Part shown: piece after piece, positions 46,255 through 55,736 of the stretch
How positions within the stretch are numbered: position 1 is the first letter of the stretch
Layout of the letters: each line of letters opens with the position of its first letter
Assembly: GCF_022761015.1 (NCBI RefSeq)
Contig: NZ_JAKWJQ010000001.1
Span: 806,001-870,000, forward strand
Direction of reading: 5' to 3'
DNA length: 64,000 bases
Source: Humibacter sp. RRB41
GTDB lineage: Bacteria; Actinomycetota; Actinomycetes; Actinomycetales; Microbacteriaceae
Notes under the pieces: model-generated
The model's input: only the letters and a program-made list of their open reading frames with translations
Databases searched by the model: none
Told to the model about the DNA's origin: nothing
Program-made: the position numbers and the translations under genes

Positions 46255-47763
46255 ATGACTGAACTCGACGACCATCGGTCGATCGCCGTCACGCGACCCG
46301 CTTTTCCTCGACTGACGAGCGGAAGTCGCACAGGCCACCTGTCGGCCGAGCAGCGCTGGAGCCGCAGCTATCGCGCACGCCTGGTGATCAGTGACGGACT
46401 GATCGTCACGGCATCCGTCGCCGGCGCGTTCGTCGCGCGTTTCGGTTTCCACAGCGATGATCTCGGTGGCCTGGACGAGCTGTACTGGCTGATCGGTTTC
46501 GCCGTCGTCGCCACCTGGTTGGTGCTGCTTTCGGCTTTTCGCACACGCGATCCGCGGGTTATCGGCGTGGGTTTCACGGAATACCGAAGGGTCGCGAGCG
46601 CAAGCGCCTTCACCTTCGGCGCGCTGGCGATCGTCTTCCTGGTCGGCAAGGTCGAGGTGGCCCGCGGATTCTTCGTGCTGACCCTTCCGATCGGCATCAT
46701 CGCTTTGACGTTCAGCCGCTGGCTCTGGAGGCAGTGGTTGTCGCGGCAGCGTTCCAAGGGACGCTATCTGTCCAGGGCCCTGGTGGGCGGGTCGATCACC
46801 GATGTCGCTTATGTCGTCGATCAACTGCAGCGCAACACCGGAGCCACTTATCACGTGATCGGCGCCGCGATCGATGACACCTCGCAGCTCGGAGGCAAGG
46901 AGTACGACCTCAGTGTTCCGGTCGTCGCGGATCTCTCGAACCTGGCGATGGCCGCCGCGAATCTGCACGTCGACACGGTCATCCTCGCTGGGCAGCCCAG
47001 CGACGACCGCGGCTTCGTCCGCGACCTCAGCTGGAAGCTGGAGGGGGCCGCGACTGACCTCGTGCTCGCCGCCGGTCTGACGGATGTCGCCGGCCCGCGC
47101 ATCCACTTCCGCCCGGTCGAGGGTCTGCCGCTCATCCATGTCGAGATCCCGCAGTTCGATGGGGCGAAGCACGCGCTAAAGCGTGGCCTAGACGTCGTGC
47201 TGTCGGGACTCGCGCTAGCAGTCTTGTCGCCGCTCTTCCTCCTGCTGGCGGTCTTGGTGCGTATGGACAGCCGCGGTGGAGCAATCTTCTCCCAACAGCG
47301 CGTCGGCCGAAACGGCGAGACGTTCACCATGCACAAATTCCGCAGCATGGTCGCGACGTCGGAGGACGAGCTCGCGCGATTGGCGGCATCCAATGAGGGG
47401 GCGGGCCTGCTCTTCAAGGTGAAGGCAGACCCGCGGGTGACCCGTGTCGGACGATTCATCCGCAAGTACTCGCTCGACGAACTGCCGCAGCTGTGGAACG
47501 TCTTCGCCGGTGACATGAGCCTCGTCGGACCGAGACCACCCTTGCCGTGTGAAGTCGCGGCGTACGAGAACCACGTGCACCGTCGCCTCTTCATCAAGCC
47601 GGGGCTGACCGGCATGTGGCAGATCAACGGTCGTAGCGATCTGGACTGGGACGAGAGCGTGCGGCTGGATCTCTACTACGTGGAGAACTGGTCGCTGATG
47701 GGCGACATCATCATCCTCTGGCGCACGGCCAAGGTGCTGGTGAAGCCGGTCGGGGCGTACTGA
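46255..47763 (+). CDS. polyprenyl-phosphate sugar phosphotransferase (WbaP/ExoY-type initiating enzyme)
   Basis: This protein has 502 residues. Four helices in the first ~180 residues precede a nucleotide-binding-fold domain (about 185-290). A fifth helix (about 312-335) leads to the catalytic bacterial sugar transferase domain: FSQQRVGRNGETFTMHKFRSM, RKYSLDELPQLWNVFAGDMSLVGPRPP and KPGLTGMWQINGRSDLDW. It would transfer a sugar phosphate from a nucleotide sugar to undecaprenyl phosphate and so start the repeat unit made by the nearby glycosyltransferases. GGGGGG lies about 8 nt before ATG 46255; ATG 46237 is possible. Confidence 0.93.
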   Translation: MTELDDHRSIAVTRPAFPRLTSGSRTGHLSAEQRWSRSYRARLVISDGLIVTASVAGAFVARFGFHSDDLGGLDELYWLIGFAVVATWLVLLSAFRTRDPRVIGVGFTEYRRVASASAFTFGALAIVFLVGKVEVARGFFVLTLPIGIIALTFSRWLWRQWLSRQRSKGRYLSRALVGGSITDVAYVVDQLQRNTGATYHVIGAAIDDTSQLGGKEYDLSVPVVADLSNLAMAAANLHVDTVILAGQPSDDRGFVRDLSWKLEGAATDLVLAAGLTDVAGPRIHFRPVEGLPLIHVEIPQFDGAKHALKRGLDVVLSGLALAVLSPLFLLLAVLVRMDSRGGAIFSQQRVGRNGETFTMHKFRSMVATSEDELARLAASNEGAGLLFKVKADPRVTRVGRFIRKYSLDELPQLWNVFAGDMSLVGPRPPLPCEVAAYENHVHRRLFIKPGLTGMWQINGRSDLDWDESVRLDLYYVENWSLMGDIIILWRTAKVLVKPVGAY

Positions 47764-47767
47764 TCTC

Positions 47768-48988
47768 GTGAGTGAACAGCTCTCCACTCGCGTGGGCGAC
47801 GGCGCAGGCGGAGCCAGTTCGCCGCATCCGACATTCATCGATTTTGAGCCGCACGGCGCGCACGAGAAGGACACGCGCAGTGCGGGCGTAGTAGTGCACG
47901 AATGGGTCGAGCGTTCCGGAGGCGCCGAGAATGTGGTCGAGCAGATGCTGGCCGCGTTCCCGGGCGCGGATCTTCGCGTGTTATGGGATGACGCGCCCGG
48001 CCGCTTTCCTATTGCATCGACGGACACCTGGCTCGCACGCACGCCACTACGCCGGCACAAGGCGTTGGCGCTTCCGTTGATGTTGCCCACGTGGCGCACC
48101 CTAAGATCTGAGACGCACTACGACTGGATACTGACCAGCTCACACCTCTTCGCGCACCATGCACGATTCACGGGCGTGGATGCTGAAATCCCGAAGTTCT
48201 CCTACGTGCATACTCCGGCACGCTATATCTGGGCCCCTGAGTACGACCCTCGTGGGGCAGGAACGGCGGCGCGTGCCGCAGCCCCGGCGCTCCGACGCGT
48301 GGATCGCGCCCGAGCTCAGGAGTCCGTGGCGATCGCGGCGAACAGCGCGTTCATCGCCGACCGCATCGCGGCCGCGTGGGAACGAGAGGCGGTCGTGATC
48401 CATCCGCCCGTCAACGTCGACCGCATCACTGCCCAACGTGACTGGCGTTCTGAGCTGACGGATGACGAATTGGAGGTACTCGAGAACCTCCCTGACGAGT
48501 TCGCGCTGGGTGTCTCGCGCTTTGTCTTCTATAAGCGGCTCGACCTCGTGATAGCAGCGGGAGAGCAAGCCAACATCCCCGTGGTGCTCGCTGGCCGTGG
48601 ACCCGAAGAATCCGTCCTCCGAGCGGCGGCACGATCGGCTCGGATTTCGGTTGACGTTGTCAGTAGTCCATCGAACGCTCTGCTCTACGCGCTGTACCAA
48701 CGAGCCTCTGTGTTGGTGTTTCCTGCGATCGAGGACTTCGGCATCGTTCCTGTCGAGGCTCAGGCAGCGGGTACGCCAGTAGTCACCGGCCCATTCGGAG
48801 GACAGACCGAGACATTCGCGCCGGGCGTCAGCGGTGTCATCGCGGATTCGCTGGATGCCGTCGATCTCGCTCGTGGCATCACGGCCGCTCGCGAGTTGCT
48901 ACCGTTCGATCCGGTGTCTGTGACTCGGCGTTTCGGTAACGATGTTTTCGTGCAGCGCATCCGTGAGTTCGTTAACCTCGAAAAGTGA
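47768..48988 (+). CDS. glycosyltransferase, GT4 family
   Basis: This protein has 406 residues with a GT-B fold. The N-terminal domain has VVHEWVERSGGAENVVEQML, the donor-binding domain has LGVSRFVFYKRLDLVIAAGEQ, then VVLAGRGPE and FPAIEDFGIVPVEAQAAGTPVV, which holds the acidic-x7-acidic motif of GT4 enzymes. It probably adds a sugar to the lipid-linked chain begun by the phosphotransferase upstream. GTG start 4 nt after that gene's stop suggests one transcript. Confidence 0.9.
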   Translation: MSEQLSTRVGDGAGGASSPHPTFIDFEPHGAHEKDTRSAGVVVHEWVERSGGAENVVEQMLAAFPGADLRVLWDDAPGRFPIASTDTWLARTPLRRHKALALPLMLPTWRTLRSETHYDWILTSSHLFAHHARFTGVDAEIPKFSYVHTPARYIWAPEYDPRGAGTAARAAAPALRRVDRARAQESVAIAANSAFIADRIAAAWEREAVVIHPPVNVDRITAQRDWRSELTDDELEVLENLPDEFALGVSRFVFYKRLDLVIAAGEQANIPVVLAGRGPEESVLRAAARSARISVDVVSSPSNALLYALYQRASVLVFPAIEDFGIVPVEAQAAGTPVVTGPFGGQTETFAPGVSGVIADSLDAVDLARGITAARELLPFDPVSVTRRFGNDVFVQRIREFVNLEK

Positions 48989-48994
48989 TGTCCG

Positions 48995-51214
48995 ATGACA
49001 GACGATGATCGGCGTCGAAAGATCACGCGCAGACAGGTGCTCGTGGGCGCAGGGGGCGTGTTCCTCGTCGGAGCAGGCGCCGTAGTGGCGACGAGGGTCA
49101 TCCATGGCACGGGTCCTGCAACGTCCGAGCCATCCTCCGGGTCATCGGCGATCCCCGTTGGCAAGGCGTCCGAGCCAAGGCGGATGCTGCAGGCATCCGA
49201 GTTCTGCGGTATCTACTACGGCAGCCCCACGATTAAACTGTCCGGCTCCAGCAACGCGTTCAATGTGTTCAAGCTGGACCTCCCGATCGGCGCAGAGAAC
49301 TGGCAAGTGCTTGATGCGCGCGGAGTCTCCGTAGGGGGCGGCAGGATGTCCGCGAACGACACGTCCCTCACGGTGTGCACCGACGGTGTGTGGCGCGGAG
49401 GCTCCACCGCCGTGCCTGGCCATTACACCGTGGTGACGAACGATGGGGCTCGAGGGGTCGTCACCGGGAACATCGTCATCTGTTCGCCGACGAAGCTTCA
49501 TGTGCCGAACGGACCGCCGGAACTTGGCGCCTGGCTTGCAATGGCCCCCGATCGCGATCTCTATTCTTTTCAGCCAGGGCACGCCTCTGATGTCGTCTCG
49601 CGGCTGGAAACCGACCCCTACTTCACAGGCGTTCAAGACGCAGCGCGTCCACGGCCGATGTGGTTTGCGCCCGCGCCTCAGGCTCAAGCGCCGAATCCAT
49701 CTCCGACCGCTCAGGATTGGTCGGACCTTGGTGTGACGCTCGTGGCCGCCGGGCACCCGGGCGCCTACTTCGAGTGCCCGACCAACGAACCGGAGAACGG
49801 CGGATGGACGACGCCCGAGTTGATCTCGTACTGGAAGGACTGTCGGAGATCCATTCGCGCCGCGGACCCGAGTGCGCACGTGATGGGATTCGACTCTGCG
49901 GGCGTCATGTCTTCGACGTCGCTGAATGATGCGGCGCGCTTCCTGGCGGCCTGCCCAGTCGACGCCTTCACCGATCACCTGGAGAATTCACACCAGAATC
50001 TCTCCAACATCGTTGCCCTGCGGCAGTTGTTCCAGGCGATGAAAGCTGAGTTCACCAAGTCAGGCCACTCTGACCTTGATTTGTGGCTGACCGAGACGGG
50101 CATCAACGGCGGTCTCTATGGAGTGCTCCAGCCGCGACGCGACGCCAGGCAGCGGACCGTGCTTCGAATGGTCTTCGAGTCGTTCGGATGGCCGAAAGAG
50201 CACGCCTACGATTTCCGGGTCTTCGATGCCCATGGCTCAGGGCTCACCACCTTCATGGTGGACGGGCAGCTCGGAAACTCGACGGGCAACCTGCGTGCGG
50301 GCGCATACGCCCTCCACGTCATGTCGGAGGCGTTGTACGGCACAACTTGCACTCCGCAGGATCCTCCCGCCGCGCTGCGGTTCGGTCCAAAGGGTGGCGT
50401 CGGCGACAGCCTGTTTGCCGGGCTGCACTATCGGGGCGCCGAGCACGACGTGGTCATGCTCGCGACCAACGGTATGGAGCGCTCCGCCATTGATCTCGTG
50501 GTGTCGGCATCGGACTCCGTCACGGTTTGGGACGGCATGGGTGTGCCTTCTGCGGTTCCGGTTGCGAGCGGTCAGGTCACCATCCGGCTCGATGATCTGC
50601 TCACCTACGTATTCCTTCCGCCGAATAGCTCCGTCACGGTCGCGCCTTCCTGGTGGTCTTCTGCCACCGATGTGGCGCGGGGAAAGAAGGTCGTCACGAA
50701 CTCCAATAGGGTGGGCGGGCACGTGGGCGTGCTGACCTCCGGAACGTTCGGCGCAAACCTGCAGGGCGGCACGGTGCCGGTGCCGGTCCAGCCATACACG
50801 ACCACGACGTTGCCTGCGAGGTTCGAGGTGGAGATCTCGAAGCCAGCTCGGGGCTTCGCCCTCTTCACGGGTGGCCCGGCGTGGCAGACGGTCGGCTGCT
50901 CGCTCGTTGCGTTCGAGATCGCGGTGGACGGCAAGACCGTCTACTCATACGACTGCGACTCAGCGCGAACGCTGCCGATTCCCTCGCCATCATCGGCCAA
51001 CAGCTCAGACCCGTGTCTCTACACGACCTATTGGACGGGGCCGTTTGCGTGGCTTGAGCAGGTTGACATTCCGGCAGGCACGGTCGTGCTGACCATCACG
51101 AAGGCAAGCTTCGGAGGGCAGCCCGATCAGCTCGGCTCGACCGCCCCAGGGAGCAAACATCCAGAGGGTGACGAACAGTCGGTCCATCTCGCCGCGTGGC
51201 AGTTACTCGCGTAG
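48995..51214 (+). CDS. Tat-exported glycosidase-like protein
   Basis: This protein has 739 residues. The N-terminus ITRRQVLVGAGGVFLVGAGAV is a twin-arginine signal with hydrophobic stretch (about 10-32). The middle resembles a clan-A TIM-barrel glycosidase: FECPTNEPENGG gives a likely acid/base Glu (265) and DLWLTETGINGG a likely nucleophile Glu (367). From about 470 a beta-sandwich domain follows, then a second beta domain (ARFEVEISKPARGFALFTGG). It could trim or modify the exported polysaccharide. It lies 6 nt after the GT4 gene, so is in the same operon. The family number could not be fixed. Confidence 0.75.
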   Translation: MTDDDRRRKITRRQVLVGAGGVFLVGAGAVVATRVIHGTGPATSEPSSGSSAIPVGKASEPRRMLQASEFCGIYYGSPTIKLSGSSNAFNVFKLDLPIGAENWQVLDARGVSVGGGRMSANDTSLTVCTDGVWRGGSTAVPGHYTVVTNDGARGVVTGNIVICSPTKLHVPNGPPELGAWLAMAPDRDLYSFQPGHASDVVSRLETDPYFTGVQDAARPRPMWFAPAPQAQAPNPSPTAQDWSDLGVTLVAAGHPGAYFECPTNEPENGGWTTPELISYWKDCRRSIRAADPSAHVMGFDSAGVMSSTSLNDAARFLAACPVDAFTDHLENSHQNLSNIVALRQLFQAMKAEFTKSGHSDLDLWLTETGINGGLYGVLQPRRDARQRTVLRMVFESFGWPKEHAYDFRVFDAHGSGLTTFMVDGQLGNSTGNLRAGAYALHVMSEALYGTTCTPQDPPAALRFGPKGGVGDSLFAGLHYRGAEHDVVMLATNGMERSAIDLVVSASDSVTVWDGMGVPSAVPVASGQVTIRLDDLLTYVFLPPNSSVTVAPSWWSSATDVARGKKVVTNSNRVGGHVGVLTSGTFGANLQGGTVPVPVQPYTTTTLPARFEVEISKPARGFALFTGGPAWQTVGCSLVAFEIAVDGKTVYSYDCDSARTLPIPSPSSANSSDPCLYTTYWTGPFAWLEQVDIPAGTVVLTITKASFGGQPDQLGSTAPGSKHPEGDEQSVHLAAWQLLA

Positions 51215-51365
51215 CCGGGCACATCCACCACTATCCGCGGTCGGCGAGTATCCCGGTGATACCGGATGAGCCCGGATCCCCTTGACGGCGTCTCGATTGT
51301 GGTCCTGCCACCGCGCTATGCATACCTCGGCCCGCGGGTAGCCTGGACCGAGACGAGGAGACTAT

Positions 51366-52454
51366 ATGGCACGGGTCTTGTGGGTCAGCGCGGAGACGCC
51401 TGACCGCGACGGGCAAGGAGGGCAACGCCGGCAATATCACCAAATCCTCGCGCTCATCGCCCGGGGCCACCAGATCACTGTGGTTGTGCCGCATTCCCCT
51501 CAAAGTGATCATACGATCAGACGGTTGACGCGCGTGCGGCGGCCTCGCATCACCGTCAGGGGGAGGGTTGTACAGCCCTGGTACTCCCGTCTGCAGCGTC
51601 TGATTGCCGAGCCGACTTGGGATGCAGTCGTCGTGGCCCACTGTGAGTCCTGGTGGCTGATGCCTCCTCCCGAGCGCATCGTTGCGCCCGTGCTGCTCGA
51701 TGTCCACAACGTCATGAGCCACTGGCATCTGGACGCAGGGCGCGATGTGCAAGCGCGGGCCGCCCTCGAAGAGGAGGCCCATGCGATTGGTGCGGCCCGC
51801 GCCGTGACGACATGCTCGGAAACCGAGTTGCGTCGACTCGTTGACCTGCACCCGCGGACGGTGGATAAGGCCTTTGTGGCTCCGCTCGGGGTGGACCCCA
51901 CGGAATGGCCCGATAACGGGTTCGACCGCGCGCTACCGATCGTCGCGCTCTTCGGGTCCTGGTCGTGGCGGCCCAACGCCCTCGGGCTGAAATGGTTCTT
52001 ACGCGAAGTGTGGCCCAGGGTGCGAGACAGAGTTCCTGACGCCTCCGCTTTCATCGCGGGAACGGGGATCGAAGATGTGAAGGAATGGCCGCAAGGGGCC
52101 CACTACGTGGGCAAGGTGAGTGATCTGGCCGCATTCGTCGCTTCGGCAACCGTCGTCGCAGTTCCCGTGTTGGAAGGTGTCGGTGCGTCTGTCAAATTCG
52201 CCGAGGCGTTGGCCAGCGGTGCTTCAGTGGTCGCAACTCCCGACGGCTCGAACGCCTTCGAAAACACCCCGGCATTCGTGGCGACTCGATCTGAGGAGTG
52301 GGCGATCTGGATCGCAAAACGGTTGAAGCTAAGAACGGAAGAGCACGTACCAGCGGACGCCAGAGTTTTTGCCCTGAGGGAGCTCACATGGGATCGTGCC
52401 GTGGAACCGATCGATCGGTGGCTTCGTGCACAGACACCGGATGCCGTGCGCTAA
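51366..52454 (+). CDS. glycosyltransferase, GT4-like
   Basis: This protein has 362 residues with a GT-B pattern: RVLWVSAETPDRDGQGGQRRQYHQILALIARGH at the start, a PVLLDVHNVMSHW strand, CSETELRRLVDLHP, VALFGSWSWRPNALGLKWFL in the second domain and VPVLEGVGASVKFAEALASGASVVAT as the donor site. GT4-like enzymes of this sort (with D-HN-V motif) occur in polysaccharide clusters. ATG 51366 has GAGGAG 6 nt upstream. A gap of 151 nt separates it from the glycosidase gene. Confidence 0.88.
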   Translation: MARVLWVSAETPDRDGQGGQRRQYHQILALIARGHQITVVVPHSPQSDHTIRRLTRVRRPRITVRGRVVQPWYSRLQRLIAEPTWDAVVVAHCESWWLMPPPERIVAPVLLDVHNVMSHWHLDAGRDVQARAALEEEAHAIGAARAVTTCSETELRRLVDLHPRTVDKAFVAPLGVDPTEWPDNGFDRALPIVALFGSWSWRPNALGLKWFLREVWPRVRDRVPDASAFIAGTGIEDVKEWPQGAHYVGKVSDLAAFVASATVVAVPVLEGVGASVKFAEALASGASVVATPDGSNAFENTPAFVATRSEEWAIWIAKRLKLRTEEHVPADARVFALRELTWDRAVEPIDRWLRAQTPDAVR

Positions 52455-52565
52455 CCACGGTCTGACACTCGAGTGCTCATACCGGCACGGTTGCAGGTGG
52501 CATTGATCGCTTTCAGTGATGCCCAGAGCATGACGCACACCGGGACCTGTCCGGGACTATGTCGG

Positions 52566-53669
52566 TCACGGCGAAGAAACCCTCTCAAGGGCCCGACGGA
52601 GCCAATCGATGCTGCGTAGGCGCTCGCGCTCGGTGCGCTCCTGCACGTCGTCCCACGTCGGCGCCGGGATCGTCGATCGCTGCTCGCCATCAGTCCGCAC
52701 GCCGAGAAGCGAGAACAGTGTGTCCATGCGCGTATCACCGGGGTTCCGGAACCTCACCCTGAAAGGCGTCCGCAAGGCCAACGAGAGGGCTGCCGCATGG
52801 AACGAGTCGGTCACGACTGCTTTCGCGGCACGAATTGCCCCTAAGAAGAATTCCGGTGACGCGGCGGCCAACGAAGCTGTCGAGTGATAGTCGACCAGTT
52901 CCAGTCCGGCGCTTCGATAGTCCTGTTCGAGCCGCTCCCGCTCCCCGTCTCTGAAGCCTCCAAGGAAGAAGCTCAAGGCGAAGTCGCGACCGTGAAGTTC
53001 TGCCGGCACCGCAGCGAGAGAAGTCCAGAGCTCGGGCGTCACCAGAAGGGTCGGGTCGAGAACGACCGGGATCGATCGCCCGACCAGTTCGGCGATGATG
53101 GAGGCACCCGACGACTCCCTGACTGAGATCGATGGAATGGCCCGGAGTCGTCGTCGATAGACACTGCGGAGATATCCCGGAACTGTCGTGACCCCAAAAC
53201 TGGCCGAGTAAGCAATACGTTGGAGCGGTTTTGCGAATGTCAGGAAATCGATTCCATTTACGTTGCGGAATCCTGGATTCCAAACTTGATCGGATCCGAC
53301 TACAAAGGCATCGAAGGTGGAGGCGAATTCGCGCTTGTCGGCGATCTCGTCGTAGCGAGTTGGAAACTCGCGAATATGGCTATTAGTGAATTCGCCGCAG
53401 AATGGGGCTCTCTCAATGGATGTAGCGGCCGCGTTGCGGCGCTCTCTCCGTCGGAGCAGGTTGCGTGAAACGGTGCTCAGAGGCGCCTTTCCCATGGCCA
53501 TGACTCCGCGTTTGGCCAGCAGAAACGGGCTTTCCGGGTGCGGAGAGTTCCTGATGGTTTCCACTCGCATGATCCCCAATGTTTCAAGCGCGCTCTGTAG
53601 TGCGTAATTCTGCAACCTATTGCCATAATTTTGCTCGTCGACAATAGTGATGATGCCTACTCGATCCAC
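52566..53669 (-). CDS. polysaccharide pyruvyl transferase family protein
   Basis: This protein has 367 residues with the family pattern: VGIITIVDEQNYGNRLQNYALQ at the start, DAFVVGSDQVWNP in the middle, VLDPTLLV, and KAVVTDSFHAAALSLALRTPF near the end. Such enzymes move pyruvate from phosphoenolpyruvate to a sugar as a ketal and make the glycan acidic. It reads opposite to its neighbours: convergent with the GT4 gene on the left, divergent from the next GT4 on the right across 169 bp. Confidence 0.9.
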   Translation of the reverse strand: MDRVGIITIVDEQNYGNRLQNYALQSALETLGIMRVETIRNSPHPESPFLLAKRGVMAMGKAPLSTVSRNLLRRRERRNAAATSIERAPFCGEFTNSHIREFPTRYDEIADKREFASTFDAFVVGSDQVWNPGFRNVNGIDFLTFAKPLQRIAYSASFGVTTVPGYLRSVYRRRLRAIPSISVRESSGASIIAELVGRSIPVVLDPTLLVTPELWTSLAAVPAELHGRDFALSFFLGGFRDGERERLEQDYRSAGLELVDYHSTASLAAASPEFFLGAIRAAKAVVTDSFHAAALSLALRTPFRVRFRNPGDTRMDTLFSLLGVRTDGEQRSTIPAPTWDDVQERTERERLRSIDWLRRALERVSSP

Positions 53670-53838
53670 TGCGACTCCGTTCTTGATGCTATCCTAGGGG
53701 ATCGCGGTCGTCGTCTGATCCACGGTGAAAGTCTTGATTCATTCCCGGGGACTTCGAAAAGACGCTGCGCCGAATCCGCAATGCGGTACAGCTGTGAATT
53801 GCGCCATCCGCATTGGATATCCAAGGAGATTCTCCGTA

Positions 53839-54891
53839 ATGCCCACACTGAACATTGCAACATTCGCCTCGGTGACTGTCATGGGTGCTCAGGTATATGA
53901 GGAGGCTATTTCGCGACGGGCCAGTGGCGCTCTTAGCGAGGTCAGCTCGGGCTGGGAGGTGAAGCGGACGATTGTGCGGTCGACGCGTTCTGCCTTGAGA
54001 GGCAATCGGAGACTGCCGATCGGATGGGTGTCTTCGGCATCCGCGTCCACGCGTCGCGGGGTTGGTCGACTGATCTATCCTCGTGGGGCGCTCACTCATC
54101 GCATGACGGTCCGTTTGCCTCCTTCGCCTTACGGAGACATCCTGACACTTCATGACATAACGCCGTGGACGCATCCTGATGAGACAGCGGCGCCGAGAGC
54201 TGCGGCGGAGGAGGTCCGGCGGGCCGATGCAGTGGTCACGGTCTCTGAGTTCAGCGCCTCGGAGATCGAGCAGCGGTTTGGTATCACTGCTCATGTCATT
54301 CCCAACGGCATAGACGAGCGGATGTTCGGAGCATCGCCTCTTCCGCAGGGCCTCCGCACGACACTTGGCCTGGCCAGCCCTTATGTTTTGACCGCGGGAG
54401 GGGCATCCGCTCGGAAGAACCTCGAGGGCCTGGCAGCGGCATGGTGCCGAATCGAATCGCAGTACCCTGACACCTTTTTGGCATTGGCCGGCCCGGAGCA
54501 TCCTCGACGCACCGAGTTGTTCGCTGACCTGCCGCGTGTGGTCTTTTTGGGACGGGTCGCGGATGATGTTCTTCCTGGAGTATTTGCGAGTGCGTCCGCG
54601 GTCGTGGTGCCTTCGCTCTATGAAGGGTTCGGCATTCCGGCACTCGAGGGAATGGCGGCAGGCATCCCCGTGGTCGCGTCGAACACTACGTCCCTGCCAG
54701 AGGTCGTAGGCGATTGTGGGATCCTGGTTGACCCTTCGCCAAGTGGGCTTTCCGAAGGAATCGAGTTCGCGCTGAGTGGCAACCCTGATGTGGTAGCGAT
54801 GGCTCGACGTGGTCGCGAGCGCGCAGCCGAGTACTCCTGGGATCGAGCGGCGCTGAGCCACGCGCAATTGTGGTCCAGTCTCGGCGCCTAG
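53839..54891 (+). CDS. glycosyltransferase, GT4 family
   Basis: This protein has 350 residues: TLHDITPWTHPDETAA, VTVSEFSASEIEQRFGI, VIPNGIDERMFG, TAGGASARKNLEGLAAAW and VVPSLYEGFGIPALEGMAAGIPVVAS give a full GT4 (mannosyltransferase-like) signature. ATG 53839 is chosen because AAGGAG lies about 12 nt upstream and the extra 38 codons of the longer frame do not look like protein. The region before the start is AT-richer than the rest of the locus. It converges on the wzm gene. Confidence 0.88.
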   Translation: MPTLNIATFASVTVMGAQVYEEAISRRASGALSEVSSGWEVKRTIVRSTRSALRGNRRLPIGWVSSASASTRRGVGRLIYPRGALTHRMTVRLPPSPYGDILTLHDITPWTHPDETAAPRAAAEEVRRADAVVTVSEFSASEIEQRFGITAHVIPNGIDERMFGASPLPQGLRTTLGLASPYVLTAGGASARKNLEGLAAAWCRIESQYPDTFLALAGPEHPRRTELFADLPRVVFLGRVADDVLPGVFASASAVVVPSLYEGFGIPALEGMAAGIPVVASNTTSLPEVVGDCGILVDPSPSGLSEGIEFALSGNPDVVAMARRGRERAAEYSWDRAALSHAQLWSSLGA

Positions 54892-54917
54892 CCTAGCTAG
54901 GCCGACTCCAGACCCGA

Positions 54918-55736
54918 TTAGATGACGTCGGCGAACCCTCGCTCATATCGCTGGAAGACGAGGATGCCGGCGAAGAAGACGATGATGGCGCTGAGTGGGA
55001 GGGCGATAAACTCCCACGCCGCCGGAAGCGGCTGCCCTACCGTGGACCAGCGAACCATCTCCATCAACCACGTCAGCGGGTTGATCTGGAACAGCCATCG
55101 CAGGTTTCCTGGCACCGCCGACAGTGAATAGGCGATCGGTGTCGCGTACAGCAGGATCTGCAGAATCCACGGCAAGAAATAGGCGACGTCGCGGTACTTC
55201 ACGGTGATGGCCGACGCGGCGATACCGATTCCCAATGCCAGCATGATCGTGATCAGCAGCCAAACGGGGGTCATGAGAATCGGCCATCCCGGATTGACTC
55301 CGTAAAGGAATAGCAGAACCACCAGCATGACAAAGGCCACAGCGAAGTCGATCAGCACCGAAATCACTCCGGACAGAGGAACCAGAAGTCGAGGGAAGAA
55401 GACTTTCGAGACCAGTGCCTGATTCGAGACCAGAGACCCTGACGAACGGCCGATCACGTTGTTGAACGCGTTCCAGGCAAGCATCCCCGAGAAGCTGAAC
55501 AGGAAGTAGGGAACGCCCCCAGAAGGGAGTTTGGCCACCTGGCCAAAGACCACGGAGAAGACACCGGCCGAAGCAAGCGGTTGCAGTATGACCCAGGCGA
55601 CACCGATCGCGGTCTGCCTGTAGCGAAGCACGATGTCGCGGAGGCCGAATCGGTACAGAACCTCCCTCGCTTCCCAGAGCTCCCGCCACCGCGGCATGTC
55701 AAGGCGACCGGGCGGCCTGATGATCGTGCGGGTCAT
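54918..55736 (-). CDS. wzm: polysaccharide ABC exporter permease (Wzm-like)
   Basis: This protein has 272 residues and six helices. The amphipathic start LWEAREVLYRFGLRDIVLRYRQTAIGVAWVILQPL and the pattern ALVSKVFFPRLLVPLSGV ... VKYRDVAYFLPWILQILLYATPIAYSLSAVP...NPLTWLMEMVRW are those of Wzm/TagG permeases. With Wzt it moves the finished lipid-linked glycan across the membrane. It overlaps the wzt stop by 4 nt and is the last gene of a minus-strand operon. Confidence 0.94.
   Translation of the reverse strand: MTRTIIRPPGRLDMPRWRELWEAREVLYRFGLRDIVLRYRQTAIGVAWVILQPLASAGVFSVVFGQVAKLPSGGVPYFLFSFSGMLAWNAFNNVIGRSSGSLVSNQALVSKVFFPRLLVPLSGVISVLIDFAVAFVMLVVLLFLYGVNPGWPILMTPVWLLITIMLALGIGIAASAITVKYRDVAYFLPWILQILLYATPIAYSLSAVPGNLRWLFQINPLTWLMEMVRWSTVGQPLPAAWEFIALPLSAIIVFFAGILVFQRYERGFADVI

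Noticed and set aside
54891-54902. GCCTAGCTAGGC palindrome as an operator
   Set aside because: It overlaps the 3' end of a GT4 gene in a convergent gap with no promoter; too short and badly placed for an operator.
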